Shown here piece after piece: positions 15,292 through 24,456 of a stretch of 64,000 bases of DNA; the stretch's first letter is position 1; each line of letters begins with the position of its first letter. A program made the translations under genes and the position numbers. The DNA comes from Bacillota bacterium. Its GTDB lineage: Bacteria; Bacillota; Clostridia; Acetivibrionales; DSM-1351. Location: NCBI GenBank assembly GCA_023412275.1, contig JAEYNY010000021.1, positions 1-64,000 on the forward strand, read 5' to 3'. Under the pieces are notes generated by a model. It did no database searches and was not told the origin of the DNA. It saw only the letters and a list, made by a program, of their open reading frames with translations.

Positions 15292-17163
15292 TTAGAATGA
15301 GCAATGACCGGGGCCTATTAACCCATTATTATAGTTATCGAGGGTAGTAGCCCAGCTTAATACCTGATTCTTTTGTACTCTATTCAAACTATTCCAATCA
15401 GCGATACCGTGGGTTGCAAGGAAAGTATCGGCAGCAGAAATTGTACTTGCTACTGCAGTAGCATCTGCACCGTTCGCCTTGTTGAGCTTTGCAGCAAGCA
15501 ATTGGGCATATAGTTTAGCAATTCCATTGGATGCCTGATCTTGGAAATTCAGGATAGTTACAGCCTGACTTGCTGTAGTAACCTGGATGCTCTTTTGACC
15601 TCCTGCTGTACCAAGCCAGATTGGTAGAAGCGGTGTTACCATGTCAGGCTGAGGGCCAAAACCTGCATGAGTTTTCCAGTAGCCGATTGTCAATGTACAA
15701 CCATTGCATGGAACACTTACATCGATAGTCCAGCTGGATATATCACCCGGATTTGGAGTTGTTGCAGGTGGAATTACAAAATATGCTTCATTGTTAACAG
15801 TGTAGTTACCGCAGGTACCAAAAGGTCCAATTAGACGTTGGTAGGTAAATGTCTTGGGCAGAGTGTCCATACCATAGGTGACCATGCCGAAGTTCCCTGC
15901 AATACTGTCCATTACTATTATCGATTCGTTAACTTTAGCTATTTTTGCGTTATTAAAATCAGCTACAGCTGTAGCAATGAAATTTGTAGTTCCGGCTTTT
16001 TCAATACGTGTCCCATCAAAATTGTAGAAATAGTTTTGAAGTGTTGCTGTAGCAGTATTTGTAAGCATGGTAACAGGTGTTACTCCCGTCAGGTTGAGTA
16101 CACTGTAATTAAAAGTTATAGTACCATTATATGCAGGTAAATCAAACGGATAAACAACATCATCACTGATTATGGCTGTACCACCCGGAATCAAATCGGT
16201 AATACTGTTAATGGTTGCAGGGATAGGAGCAGTGTTAGTAAGTGTTATTGTCCCTGTTACACTAAAATTGCTGTCTGTAAATGTGGCATTTACATTTATA
16301 AAGTAATTTACAAGGAATTGCTGATCTGCTGCCAGGACTAGCGGCACAGGATTATCAGCGAATTTATTGATAGTCCATGCATATGTCCTTGTAAAGAAAG
16401 TATTAGCTGTCTTAGCTATTCCAAGAGCAAAGCATTTAACAATTACAGTTGCTGATGAGGGTGGCAGAACAGTTCCATCCTGAAGCGTTGCGGTAGCTGT
16501 ATTTGTGTGTGATCCTTCATCGCTACAGGTATATTGCTTAGTATAGGAATTGCTACCTCCTGTTGTAAACAAAAAGGAATTTCCATTAGTGTCATTCACG
16601 GTTAAGGTATCATTTATTAGTGTTGGTGTTCCTGAAAAGTTTGTTGTATTACTTGGGCTTGGGCCAAATGGAGTGTCTATGTGACCCGAGTGGTTTGTTA
16701 TTGTCACATCGGCAGTAACCTTATAAGTTGCTCCAGGTACTATATTAGGAATATTGATTGTATATCCATAGCAAGCTGTTACACCAGGGTCAATAACAGG
16801 CTGAGAACTAACAGACACGTTGGTGGAAGCTATAACTGTTGAAGATGGCGGCATTGTTACAGAGACTTTTATCGTGAGATTTTGTGTAGAGACAGCTCCG
16901 CCGTTATTCACACAAACCTCTCCTGTTATATAAGAACTAAGTGTTCCGGAATCCTTTGTTGTTTGGATAGTGTACTGTGCAATTCCTGTGTCGCCTTGAA
17001 ACAAGTTTATTAACTGGGGTGTTACAGTTTTATTCATGGTCCAATGGAAGGTTCTTGTATATCTACCGGTAGCGGAAACGCTAGCGGTAAGTGTAGTTCC
17101 GGACTGTCCATCACTAGGGGTAACAGCTCCGACTAACAAAAGATTATTGCAATCACAACTCAT
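15292..17163 (-). CDS. Large surface-type beta-domain protein without signal peptide
   Basis: A 623-residue, Thr/Ser/Asn-rich protein starting MSCDCNN after AAGGAGA. It holds beta-sandwich-like repeats; two start with similar phrases (TRTFHWTMNKTVTP near 35 and TRTYAWTINKFADN near 262). The C-terminal block CTLTIGYWKTHAGFGPQ is a module seen in extracellular proteins of bacteria and archaea. There is no signal peptide, transmembrane helix or sorting motif, although composition says extracellular. A spore-surface or exosporium location, reached without Sec, would fit but is inference. It is divergent from the beta-helix gene at 17402, with which it probably forms a functional pair. Confidence 0.7.
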   Translation of the reverse strand: MSCDCNNLLLVGAVTPSDGQSGTTLTASVSATGRYTRTFHWTMNKTVTPQLINLFQGDTGIAQYTIQTTKDSGTLSSYITGEVCVNNGGAVSTQNLTIKVSVTMPPSSTVIASTNVSVSSQPVIDPGVTACYGYTINIPNIVPGATYKVTADVTITNHSGHIDTPFGPSPSNTTNFSGTPTLINDTLTVNDTNGNSFLFTTGGSNSYTKQYTCSDEGSHTNTATATLQDGTVLPPSSATVIVKCFALGIAKTANTFFTRTYAWTINKFADNPVPLVLAADQQFLVNYFINVNATFTDSNFSVTGTITLTNTAPIPATINSITDLIPGGTAIISDDVVYPFDLPAYNGTITFNYSVLNLTGVTPVTMLTNTATATLQNYFYNFDGTRIEKAGTTNFIATAVADFNNAKIAKVNESIIVMDSIAGNFGMVTYGMDTLPKTFTYQRLIGPFGTCGNYTVNNEAYFVIPPATTPNPGDISSWTIDVSVPCNGCTLTIGYWKTHAGFGPQPDMVTPLLPIWLGTAGGQKSIQVTTASQAVTILNFQDQASNGIAKLYAQLLAAKLNKANGADATAVASTISAADTFLATHGIADWNSLNRVQKNQVLSWATTLDNYNNGLIGPGHCSF

Positions 17164-17185
17164 TTTAACATCTCCTTTTTTATTA

Positions 17186-17343
17186 ACGGAATCAATTTAT
17201 TCCGTATGTAACCCCCCAGATTTAGAGACATACTCAATAGACTTCTTATATTTACATAATATGTCTTTTATAAACATTTGTTGCACAAATAATCATTTAG
17301 GGTGTCATTATGTAAACAATTTTCATATTATGAAACATAATAT
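17186..17343. promoter_or_regulatory. Shared control region between the two divergent surface-protein genes
   Basis: The 238-base gap contains two clean inverted repeats: ACGGAAT-CAATTT-ATTCCGT (17186-17205) near the minus-strand gene and ATATTATG-AAA-CATAATAT (17325-17343) near the plus-strand gene. They are plausible operators or promoter elements. No standard sigma-A promoter stands out, which leaves room for a sporulation sigma factor. Confidence 0.4.
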
Positions 17344-17401
17344 ATTTGATATATAGATTAACCATTGTATATTTTAATTTTTTAGAGAGGAGATTTGCAA
17401 A

Positions 17402-18631
17402 ATGTCTGAAGTGTTAGATAACAATATAAAAGTTGATATTGAAAAAAGTCCGGCTATAACTGTCACCAGTTCGGCAGATAGTGGCCCGGGTACTCTTCGG
17501 GAAGCAGTTAGTATTGCAACAGCCGGAGACACTATTGTCTTTAGTAATTCAATCCTTCCCGCAACAATTACCTTAACCAGCGGTCCAATAACAATAGATA
17601 AAGACCTAAATATAATAGGCCCAGGTGCTGATAAGTTAATTATAAGCGGAAGCAATGACAGAATATTTATTGTTACCAGTTCAATAACAGTAACCATAAT
17701 TGGACTTTCCCTTGTAAATGGATTTAATTCAGACCCCGGAGGCGCCATTGTTAATCAGGGAGCCACACTGAATGTGGCAAGATGTACTTTTTCTAATAAT
17801 ACTTCCCTTTCATCAGGAGGAGCCATAGCAAATACTATTGTATGTTGTTACTTTACAGGAACTGTCAATGTTTCAAATAGTATGTTTGCAAATAACCATT
17901 CCAATTATGGTGGTGCCATAGGAAGTTTTTCCGGTGGAACAGTTAACGTCACAAATAGTACTTTCGCAACTAACAGTGCAGATATTAACGGTGGAGCTGT
18001 TGTAAATGATGGCACAGTTAATATTACTAACACAATGTTTTCTAATAATTTTGCTGATGTGGATGGAGGAGCTATTGCAAACATCGGAAGCACAACTGTT
18101 ACACGAACTACGTTCCTTAATAATAATGCATCTACATCCGGTGGAGCAGTGGCAAATATCGATAGCACAGCCACAATCACTAACAGTACCTTCACTAACA
18201 ACACAGCTGATTTCGGTGGTGCCATTGGGAATTTTTCTTCCGGAACGGTTGATATTTCAAATAGTACGCTAACTAATAACGGTTCAGTAAATAACGGTGG
18301 AGCATTTGTTAATGATGGAGATACTACCATAATCAGGTGTACCTTTACCAGCAACAGTGCTACCGGTGATGGAGGCGCATTTGCCAACGATGGTACAGCA
18401 AGTATTTCTAATACTACTTTTGCTAACAACATTGCAAATTTTAGCGGTGGAGCTAATGTAAACTTTACACCCGGCAATGAAACTTTTACAAGTAGTACTT
18501 TTACAGACAATAGTGCATTAAATGGCGGAGCAATAGCTAATTTTAGTTTAAATACAGTTTTCGCTACAAAATGCACTTTTACCGGTAACAGTATCCCTGT
18601 TACCGTTGGCCCAGTCACTATAAACAGCTAA
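17402..18631 (+). CDS. Right-handed beta-helix protein with Pmp-like GGAI/STFxNN repeats
   Basis: A 409-residue protein; the ATG follows GAGAGGAG. After a beta-rich start (ITVTSSADSGPGTLREAV, a common opening of such proteins) come about ten repeats of roughly 22-24 residues with GGAIxN and STFxNNxA, the polymorphic-membrane-protein/adhesin signature forming a parallel beta-helix. No signal peptide or anchor is present. Proteins of this kind are usually exposed on a surface and bind or display glycans. The gene is divergent from the 623-residue surface protein and is followed by a terminator, then by sugar-modification genes, so glycosylation of this protein is a sensible hypothesis. Confidence 0.75.
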   Translation: MSEVLDNNIKVDIEKSPAITVTSSADSGPGTLREAVSIATAGDTIVFSNSILPATITLTSGPITIDKDLNIIGPGADKLIISGSNDRIFIVTSSITVTIIGLSLVNGFNSDPGGAIVNQGATLNVARCTFSNNTSLSSGGAIANTIVCCYFTGTVNVSNSMFANNHSNYGGAIGSFSGGTVNVTNSTFATNSADINGGAVVNDGTVNITNTMFSNNFADVDGGAIANIGSTTVTRTTFLNNNASTSGGAVANIDSTATITNSTFTNNTADFGGAIGNFSSGTVDISNSTLTNNGSVNNGGAFVNDGDTTIIRCTFTSNSATGDGGAFANDGTASISNTTFANNIANFSGGANVNFTPGNETFTSSTFTDNSALNGGAIANFSLNTVFATKCTFTGNSIPVTVGPVTINS

Positions 18632-18651
18632 AGTCCTTATGTATATTTATT

Positions 18652-18677
18652 GACGATCGATAAGATCGTCTTTTTTT
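18652..18677 (+). terminator. Intrinsic terminator after the beta-helix gene
   Basis: GACGATC (18652-18658), loop GATAA, GATCGTC (18664-18670), then seven T. Confidence 0.85.
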
Positions 18678-18758
18678 ATTCCAATTTTTGTAAACTTAAT
18701 CAACATAATTCATTCACTTTCATATTATACTTTAGAATGGATTTGGAGGTCTTGAGCT

Positions 18759-19712
18759 TTGAGATATTTAATTACCGGTGGAAATGGTTTTATTGGTTCA
18801 CATATAACGTTAAGATTACTAAGTGAAGGACATGCGGTTACTGTTCTTGATAACTTTTCTACAAGCCCTGAGGGAAGGCTTAGCAATACTTCTGCTAGTG
18901 TTATAAAGGGAAGTGTAAATGATGAAAATTTACTAAAAGGGCTTATTGAAAATTGTGATTATGTAATTCACCTTGCAGCAGTTGTTGGTGTGAAATTGGC
19001 AATGGAGAATGGAATCGATGGCCTAAGGCTTAGTTGTCTTGGGACGGATAACATTTTAAAATATGCATCAATTTTTGATAAAGAGGTACTTGTCACTTCG
19101 TCTTCAGCAATATACGGTAAAATAACATCCAACACTGTTTCAGAAGAAGATGATAGTCTGATTGGCTGCAGCAATAAACCCAGTTGGACTTATTCTATTG
19201 AGAAACTTGCAGAAGAACACATGTGCTTGGCTTATTATAGGGAGCATAACACAAAAGTAAAAGTTTGCAGACTATTTAATGTTATTGGCCCAAACCAGTC
19301 CAAACATTATGGTATGGTTGTTCCCAATTTTATAAGTTGTGCTTTAAAAAATGAACCACTACATGTGTACGGAGACGGTACTCATACCAGAACATTTGCT
19401 TATATAGATGATGTAATTGATGGCCTGAAAACTGTAATGAGTAATGGCAAAGCAGGAGAAGTATATAATGTGGGAGGTACTGAAGAAGTTAGCATCCTTG
19501 AGCTTGCCAACAGAATTATAACCCTAACTCACTCTTCTTCTATGATAGAATTTGTTCCGTTTTCACAAGTGTTTGGAGAAAAATTCGAGGAAACAAGACA
19601 GAGAAAACCGGACATCAGAAAAATAAGCGTACTTGGCTACACTCCAAAATATTCACTGGAAGATGCACTTCTAAAGATAATCGAGGCAATCAAACAAAGA
19701 GGTGAATTTTAA
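18759..19712 (+). CDS. NAD-dependent nucleotide-sugar epimerase/dehydratase (extended SDR)
   Basis: A 317-residue extended short-chain dehydrogenase, started by TTG 18759 behind GGAGGT. The Rossmann motif GGNGFIGS begins at residue 7, with the catalytic Ser/Thr region TSSSAIYG and YSIEK (Tyr-x3-Lys). The C-terminal substrate-binding part includes YGDGTHTRTFAYIDDV. It probably makes a nucleotide-sugar donor by epimerisation or dehydration; the exact sugar cannot be read. It heads a compact run, with two glycosyltransferases, ACP, KAS III and SDR following, and belongs to the element cargo. Confidence 0.85.
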   Translation: MRYLITGGNGFIGSHITLRLLSEGHAVTVLDNFSTSPEGRLSNTSASVIKGSVNDENLLKGLIENCDYVIHLAAVVGVKLAMENGIDGLRLSCLGTDNILKYASIFDKEVLVTSSSAIYGKITSNTVSEEDDSLIGCSNKPSWTYSIEKLAEEHMCLAYYREHNTKVKVCRLFNVIGPNQSKHYGMVVPNFISCALKNEPLHVYGDGTHTRTFAYIDDVIDGLKTVMSNGKAGEVYNVGGTEEVSILELANRIITLTHSSSMIEFVPFSQVFGEKFEETRQRKPDIRKISVLGYTPKYSLEDALLKIIEAIKQRGEF

Positions 19713-19713
19713 T

Positions 19714-20691
19714 ATGCTTTACCTTGTTATTGAGCCTGATAATGGATATTGTTATCACTATACCTACAATAATGAGTTGAAAAAATACTTGTCTCTTCAC
19801 AATATACAATTCTCCGAAGTTATTATAGAGAAAGATTATTTGTGCCAAGCAAATATAGATAAAGTTAATTCAATACAGTCTAAAAGTGATGATATCTGGC
19901 TCTTTTCGTATGCACAAAATCCCTTGATTGAAAAAGTGTATCTTAAACCCGGCAGAAAGTTTGCACATATTCACGGCTTAGAAGCTTTATTATATGAACC
20001 TGCAGTTTTACACGGATACCGATTATATGAAGAAGTTTTGCTTTATTTTTATGATGGGTTGTTTGTAAATTCAGAGTGGGCATATTCTGTGATTAAAAAA
20101 GCTTATCCCGGGTTAACTTCCAAAACAACTGTTACGGGGTTTCCCTTGGATGTCAGCTTTGCTGAAAAATTTAAGCATATTGAAAAAGAGAATAACACTA
20201 TAGCTTTCAATCAAAGGTTTGATATGGATAAACTTCACATGCTGGAAGTTTATTTATGTGAGAAATTAATAGATTTAGAATATACAGTTTTTCATATATG
20301 CACTAAAGCTGAATATGAAAGGATACAATCAGACAGAGAATCTAGAAATCTCCTAAGCCAAGCTGTAAAAATGGGAGTACAAGTATTGGTTACAGAATCA
20401 AAAGAAGATTATTATGAAAAGCTTGCAAAAGCGAAGTTTACTGTAACAACTTCCATAGCTGATACGCTATCTTTATGTATACTTGAGGCAGCTGCATTAG
20501 GTTCTATTCCAATCGCTCCCGATCTTGGTCCTTTTTCTGAATATATACCGGCAGAAAACCTGTATAGACCGTTTAACCTTGAGCAGCTAATTGATAAAGT
20601 CAAAAATGAAAATAATGTATCTATAAACTTTGAGAAATATAGTCCTGAAAAAGTATTTGGAAATTACATGAATTGTATGGGGGTGATCTAA
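19714..20691 (+). CDS. Glycosyltransferase-like protein, copy 1 of a tandem pair
   Basis: A 325-residue protein. The ATG at 19714 is preferred (RBS AAAGAGG) over a GTG at 19702 that sits in that RBS; the downstream paralogue begins with the same MLY. The C-terminal half is GT-B like: VTGFPLD, FNQRFDMDKLHMLE, VTTSIADTLSLCILEAAALG and SIPIAPDLGPFSEYI, the acceptor/donor loop arrangement of GT1/GT4 enzymes. It ends one base into the next gene (TAATG). It is similar along its whole length to the next protein, so the pair arose by duplication. Substrate unknown. Confidence 0.7.
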   Translation: MLYLVIEPDNGYCYHYTYNNELKKYLSLHNIQFSEVIIEKDYLCQANIDKVNSIQSKSDDIWLFSYAQNPLIEKVYLKPGRKFAHIHGLEALLYEPAVLHGYRLYEEVLLYFYDGLFVNSEWAYSVIKKAYPGLTSKTTVTGFPLDVSFAEKFKHIEKENNTIAFNQRFDMDKLHMLEVYLCEKLIDLEYTVFHICTKAEYERIQSDRESRNLLSQAVKMGVQVLVTESKEDYYEKLAKAKFTVTTSIADTLSLCILEAAALGSIPIAPDLGPFSEYIPAENLYRPFNLEQLIDKVKNENNVSINFEKYSPEKVFGNYMNCMGVI

Positions 20692-21674
20692 TGCTATATT
20701 TTATGGGATACACAGATAACGAAGGAAACTGGACAGGTAATTTTACAAGAGCAATAAGAAATGAATTAAAGAGAAGGCAAATACCCTTTATAGAAATCCC
20801 TCCATATGATTGGTATACTGCTAATCCAGCTATAGATTACTATAAAGATATTAATAGTAAAACTGAGGATAGTTGGTTATTTGGGTGGGCTCAGACTCCT
20901 GCGATGGAAATTTTAAAAGATAAACCGGGTAAAAAGTATGGGATAGTTGTGGGGTCAACCGCAAGTCCATTTGAGCCGGCAAACTTATGGGGAACATCAA
21001 GTTGGTGCAATGAAAGGTTTAGGCTCGGACAATACGATAAAATCTTTGCTGTTTCCAACTGGTGCAGAAACGTTATCACTAAAGCATACCCTGAATTACA
21101 GGGAAAAGTTGAAGTAACAGGTTTTCCTATAGAATACAGTATATATGACCCATATAAAAAAATATCAAAAATAGATAACCTTGTAGTTTTTAATCAAAGA
21201 TTAACTACGGAAAAGCTTCATATCATTGAAGTGGAGTTATCAAGAAGACTTGTTGCCAAAGGGTTCAAGGTACAACATTTATCGGGTACTCCAAGAGAAG
21301 AATTATGTAAACAAAGCACAACATTAGCAGCCCTATTGCAAATAATGGATAAATCAGGAATAGAATTTATTCACAACACTGTAAAAGAAACTTACCATAC
21401 AAACCTTGCCAAAGCGTCCATAGTAGTTACTACATCAATTGCAGATATGCTTCCAAATTCAATGTTAGAAGCAATATACCTAAACCTGGTCCCCGTTGCC
21501 CCAAGGAACTTATGCTTCCCTGAATTCATCCACAATGATAATCTTTATACTCCATACGATTTTGATGAAATGCAAGAAGTAATAGATAAAAGACCAGTAA
21601 GGGAACATCCCATACTGCAGTTTTCATTAGAATCAGTGGTTGAAAAATATTTGAAACTTATGAACATCTGTTAA
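20691..21674 (+). CDS. Glycosyltransferase-like protein, copy 2 of a tandem pair
   Basis: A 327-residue paralogue of the preceding gene. The start ATG at 20691 shares one base with the upstream stop; GGGGGTG upstream is the likely RBS. Shared landmarks are DSWLFGWAQTP (DIWLFSYAQNP in copy 1), VTGFPIEYS, VVFNQRLTTEKLH and VTTSIADMLPNSMLEA. The duplication suggests the two enzymes add successive sugars or act on two acceptors. A 79-base gap, then the ACP gene, follows. Confidence 0.7.
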   Translation: MLYFMGYTDNEGNWTGNFTRAIRNELKRRQIPFIEIPPYDWYTANPAIDYYKDINSKTEDSWLFGWAQTPAMEILKDKPGKKYGIVVGSTASPFEPANLWGTSSWCNERFRLGQYDKIFAVSNWCRNVITKAYPELQGKVEVTGFPIEYSIYDPYKKISKIDNLVVFNQRLTTEKLHIIEVELSRRLVAKGFKVQHLSGTPREELCKQSTTLAALLQIMDKSGIEFIHNTVKETYHTNLAKASIVVTTSIADMLPNSMLEAIYLNLVPVAPRNLCFPEFIHNDNLYTPYDFDEMQEVIDKRPVREHPILQFSLESVVEKYLKLMNIC

Positions 21675-21753
21675 ATAAAAAATTTGAATATCACAATATT
21701 AAGCATCATATGATTATATTATTTACATTTTAAATTTTTAAGGAGATATCCGT

Positions 21754-21981
21754 ATGACTGATAAAGAAAAGCTTAATATGCTTGAAGACTTGTTGTTTGT
21801 TGAACCGAATACACTTAATGAAAACACCCAGCTAACGGATTTGGCTGAGTGGGACTCAATGGCTGTCATATCTCTAATTGCCATGTTTGACAGTGAATTT
21901 GGAAAAGAAATGCCATCAGCTGAAATTAAAAAGTTTAAAACTATAAAAGATATTATGGTTAATATGGAGGAGGTGTCTTGA
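21754..21981 (+). CDS. Acyl carrier protein
   Basis: A 75-residue acidic protein with the phosphopantetheine site EWDSMAVISL at Ser35; RBS AAGGAGATA. It differs from housekeeping AcpP (DSL motif) by its DSM motif, as in dedicated ACPs of surface-polysaccharide or secondary-metabolite clusters. It lies one base before the KAS III gene, which it should serve. Confidence 0.85.
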   Translation: MTDKEKLNMLEDLLFVEPNTLNENTQLTDLAEWDSMAVISLIAMFDSEFGKEMPSAEIKKFKTIKDIMVNMEEVS

Positions 21982-21982
21982 A

Positions 21983-23056
21983 TTGGCTAGCGGTGAGTTA
22001 AAAAACGTCGAGATTAAGGGTATAGCTTGTGCAGTGCCGGATAATTTAGTAGATAATGAAAGTTTTAAAAATGTGTTCGGTGAAGAAAGTGTTCGGAAGT
22101 TCGTTAATATGACAGGTGTAAAAAAGAGGCATGTTGCTCTTGATGCGCAATGTGCCTCAGATCTTTGTTATGTAGCAGCAAAAAAGCTCCTGGAAAGATT
22201 GGACTGGTCAGCATCCTCTGTTGATGCTCTCATACTTATTACTCAGACTCCTGATTATGCAGTTCCGGCAACTGCATGTGTCCTCCAGTATAGACTTGGG
22301 CTAAGAGAAGATTGTATTGCTTTTGACGTAAACCTTGGGTGTTCAGCTTATGTTTATGGATTGTGGTTGGCCGGAACAATGATTTCATCCCAAAATATAA
22401 ACAGAGTTCTTCTCCTTAATGGTGACACAAGTAATTTTGGAATTAATCCTTATGACAGCGCAACAGCTATGATATTTGGTGATGGAGGAACAGCCACAGC
22501 CCTAGAAAGATCTGACGGCAAAAGTATGAAATTCTTCTTGAAAACTAAGGGCAGCGGATATAAATTTATTAATGTTCCTGCTGGTCATGCAAGAACCAGA
22601 GGACAGACAGTCAATGATCCATCGGCTTATGATCTTTCTATGAACGGAGCGGAGGTATTTAATTTCTCGATAACTGATGTTCCGAAAGCTATAAATAATT
22701 TTATGTCAGAATATTTTATCGATAAAAATGATATAGACATGTTTGTTTTTCACCAGGCTAATCTATACATTCTTAAACACCTGACAAAAAAATTAGGTAT
22801 ACCTACCGAAAGGGTACCTGTATCCATTGACAAATACGGAAATACAAGCGGAGAATCAATACCTCTGACTCTTGTAGATAAATTGGGCGGGGAAACATCC
22901 GATGAATACGTAAAATTACTATTATGCGGTTTCGGAGTAGGCCTGTCATATGGGGGTATCTATACTGAGATGAAAAAATCAGTTTGTATTCCAATGCTAT
23001 ATACAAACTATTACTTTAATGGAGATGAGGATAGTGTTAAATCCAATGAACCTTAA
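21983..23056 (+). CDS. 3-oxoacyl-ACP synthase III family protein
   Basis: A 357-residue thiolase-fold enzyme with the full KAS III triad: Cys120 in NLGCSAY, His257 in FHQAN and Asn287 in YGNTSGESIP. The start is TTG 21983 with GGAGGAGGTG upstream, one base after the ACP stop. It should condense or transfer an acyl group on the partner ACP. The following SDR overlaps its 3' end, so ACP, KAS III and SDR are translated together. Such trios occur in clusters that make acyl groups for surface sugars or small metabolites. It is not the housekeeping fabH, since no other fatty-acid gene is near. Confidence 0.88.
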   Translation: MASGELKNVEIKGIACAVPDNLVDNESFKNVFGEESVRKFVNMTGVKKRHVALDAQCASDLCYVAAKKLLERLDWSASSVDALILITQTPDYAVPATACVLQYRLGLREDCIAFDVNLGCSAYVYGLWLAGTMISSQNINRVLLLNGDTSNFGINPYDSATAMIFGDGGTATALERSDGKSMKFFLKTKGSGYKFINVPAGHARTRGQTVNDPSAYDLSMNGAEVFNFSITDVPKAINNFMSEYFIDKNDIDMFVFHQANLYILKHLTKKLGIPTERVPVSIDKYGNTSGESIPLTLVDKLGGETSDEYVKLLLCGFGVGLSYGGIYTEMKKSVCIPMLYTNYYFNGDEDSVKSNEP

Positions 23057-23795
23057 TGGGAAAAACATACTTATTACCGGAGCTTCTGCCGGTATCGGTA
23101 AAGGTATAGCCATATATTTAAGTAAACTTGGTGCTAATATCATAATGGCAGCAAGAAATGAAGAACGGTTAAAAGAAACTTTAAATCAGTTGGAACCGGG
23201 AGATCATTCTTATTACTTAATAGACCTGAATAATTTAAAAGAAATAGAGGTTATGCTAGATACTATATGCTGTGACAAAAAAAAGCTTAATGGGATTGTT
23301 CATTCTGCCGGAATATGTAAGTCATCACCGGTTCAATACTTAAAATCTGAAGATTTAACTAATATTATGTCCGTAAATTTTTACTCCTTCGTCGAACTTG
23401 TTAAACATTTTTCAAAAAGGAAATACAATGACAATGGTGGAAGTATTGTCGCTATATCTTCAATTTCAAGCAAAGTCGGAGCAAGAGGTCTTACAGCTTA
23501 TTGTGGTAGTAAAGGAGCTCTTGACAGTTCCATAAAGCCCATGGCTTTGGAATTGGGACCCAGAAATATCAGAATAAACACCGTTGCTCCGAGTATGATA
23601 AGGACTCAGATGTTTGATGGGTTACTTGATGTTGCCAATAATGATAATTATGAGGCGGAATTAAAAAAAAGACAGATATTGGGCGTTGGAAGTCCAGATG
23701 ATGTTGCTGCAGCAGTAGCTTTTCTGCTAAGTGATTGTTCCAGATTTATAACCGGTACAACTTTATCGGTTGATGGTGGTTATCTGGCTCATTAG
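23034..23795 (+). CDS. Short-chain dehydrogenase/reductase (FabG-like)
   Basis: A classical SDR of about 253 residues. GTG 23034 is chosen because GGAGATGAGG lies just upstream; an ATG at 23019 has no RBS. Motifs are TGASAGIGKG (cofactor), NAG-like HSAGIC, the catalytic Ser in SSISSKVG and Tyr-x3-Lys in YCGSK, with the C-terminal ITGTTLSVDGGY. It overlaps the KAS III gene by 23 bases. It probably reduces the 3-oxoacyl product of KAS III or a sugar keto group. It ends the operon at a hairpin shared with the convergent marR gene. Confidence 0.88.
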   Translation: MLNPMNLNGKNILITGASAGIGKGIAIYLSKLGANIIMAARNEERLKETLNQLEPGDHSYYLIDLNNLKEIEVMLDTICCDKKKLNGIVHSAGICKSSPVQYLKSEDLTNIMSVNFYSFVELVKHFSKRKYNDNGGSIVAISSISSKVGARGLTAYCGSKGALDSSIKPMALELGPRNIRINTVAPSMIRTQMFDGLLDVANNDNYEAELKKRQILGVGSPDDVAAAVAFLLSDCSRFITGTTLSVDGGYLAH

Positions 23796-23810
23796 TTTCC
23801 ATAAAGGAGG

Positions 23811-23836
23811 AGCCCGTCCTCTCTGTGGGACGGGCT
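23811..23836. terminator. GC-rich hairpin between the convergent SDR and marR genes
   Basis: AGCCCGTCC (23811-23819) and GGACGGGCT (23828-23836) form a perfect 9-bp stem between converging genes. U-runs are poor on both sides, so termination efficiency is uncertain. Confidence 0.6.
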
Positions 23837-23862
23837 AGCCTCTTAAAAGCAGGGATAAAGCG

Positions 23863-24321
23863 TTAGTCACTCTCTAGGTTTGTTTCATTAAGATAAAGAC
23901 ACACTTCGTCTAATAAATCCAGTAAAGTTTCGCTCTGTTCTACTCCTATTTTTTCTATAAGTCCGGAAAATAAAGAGGTAAAGTAGGTTATTAATTTTTG
24001 TACTATTTTTTCACCTTTAGCCGTTAATTTTATATCAGAGACTCTTTTATCCTGAGAGTCAACATTGCGTTCAATATATCCATTGTTACTTAAGCTTTTT
24101 ATTAATTCAGTAACAGTAGGAGAAGTTACAAGCATTTTCTTACTTATTTCTGAAACTGTAATGATCTGTTTGTTTTCATAAGAAAGTTGCTCAATACAAA
24201 GCAAAACACGCGCCTCACTTTGCTTTAAGCCAAATAATGACTGTTTACGTCGTTCAGCTCTTGCTAATTTTTCAAAGGTCTCCACAAATCTTCTAATATC
24301 TATTTCCGGTTGTTCCTGCAA
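23863..24321 (-). CDS. MarR-family transcriptional regulator
   Basis: A winged-helix protein of about 152 residues with the MarR layout: GLKQSEARVLLCI, the recognition helix VTSPTVTELIKSLSNNGYI and the wing DSQDKRVSDIKLT. TTG 24321 is preferred because AGGTG precedes it by six bases; a GTG at 24330 lies inside that RBS. It has its own promoter (24398-24426) and lies downstream of the DHA2 exporter on the same strand. The likely operator is the triple AACCTAA site in front of the exporter. Confidence 0.85.
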   Translation of the reverse strand: MQEQPEIDIRRFVETFEKLARAERRKQSLFGLKQSEARVLLCIEQLSYENKQIITVSEISKKMLVTSPTVTELIKSLSNNGYIERNVDSQDKRVSDIKLTAKGEKIVQKLITYFTSLFSGLIEKIGVEQSETLLDLLDEVCLYLNETNLESD

Positions 24322-24397
24322 GAAATTCACCTCATTCTTGAATACCTCATCTGAAATAATGGTGTATTCAAATGCTTTTAAGATTTTATTCGTAACA

Positions 24398-24426
24398 ATT
24401 ATACCTTATCAACAAGGGTTAAACAA
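24398..24426 (-). promoter_or_regulatory. Promoter of the marR-type gene
   Basis: Minus strand: TTGTTT (24426-24421) and perfect TATAAT (24403-24398) with a 17-base spacer. Confidence 0.65.
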
Positions 24427-24456
24427 CGTATTTTTCTTTACATATTGAATAAATGT

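Noticed and set aside
17905..18618. 237-codon open frame antisense to the beta-helix gene
   Set aside because: It is a shadow of the repetitive GGAI/STFTNN codons; the plus strand has the RBS, terminator and recognisable protein repeats.
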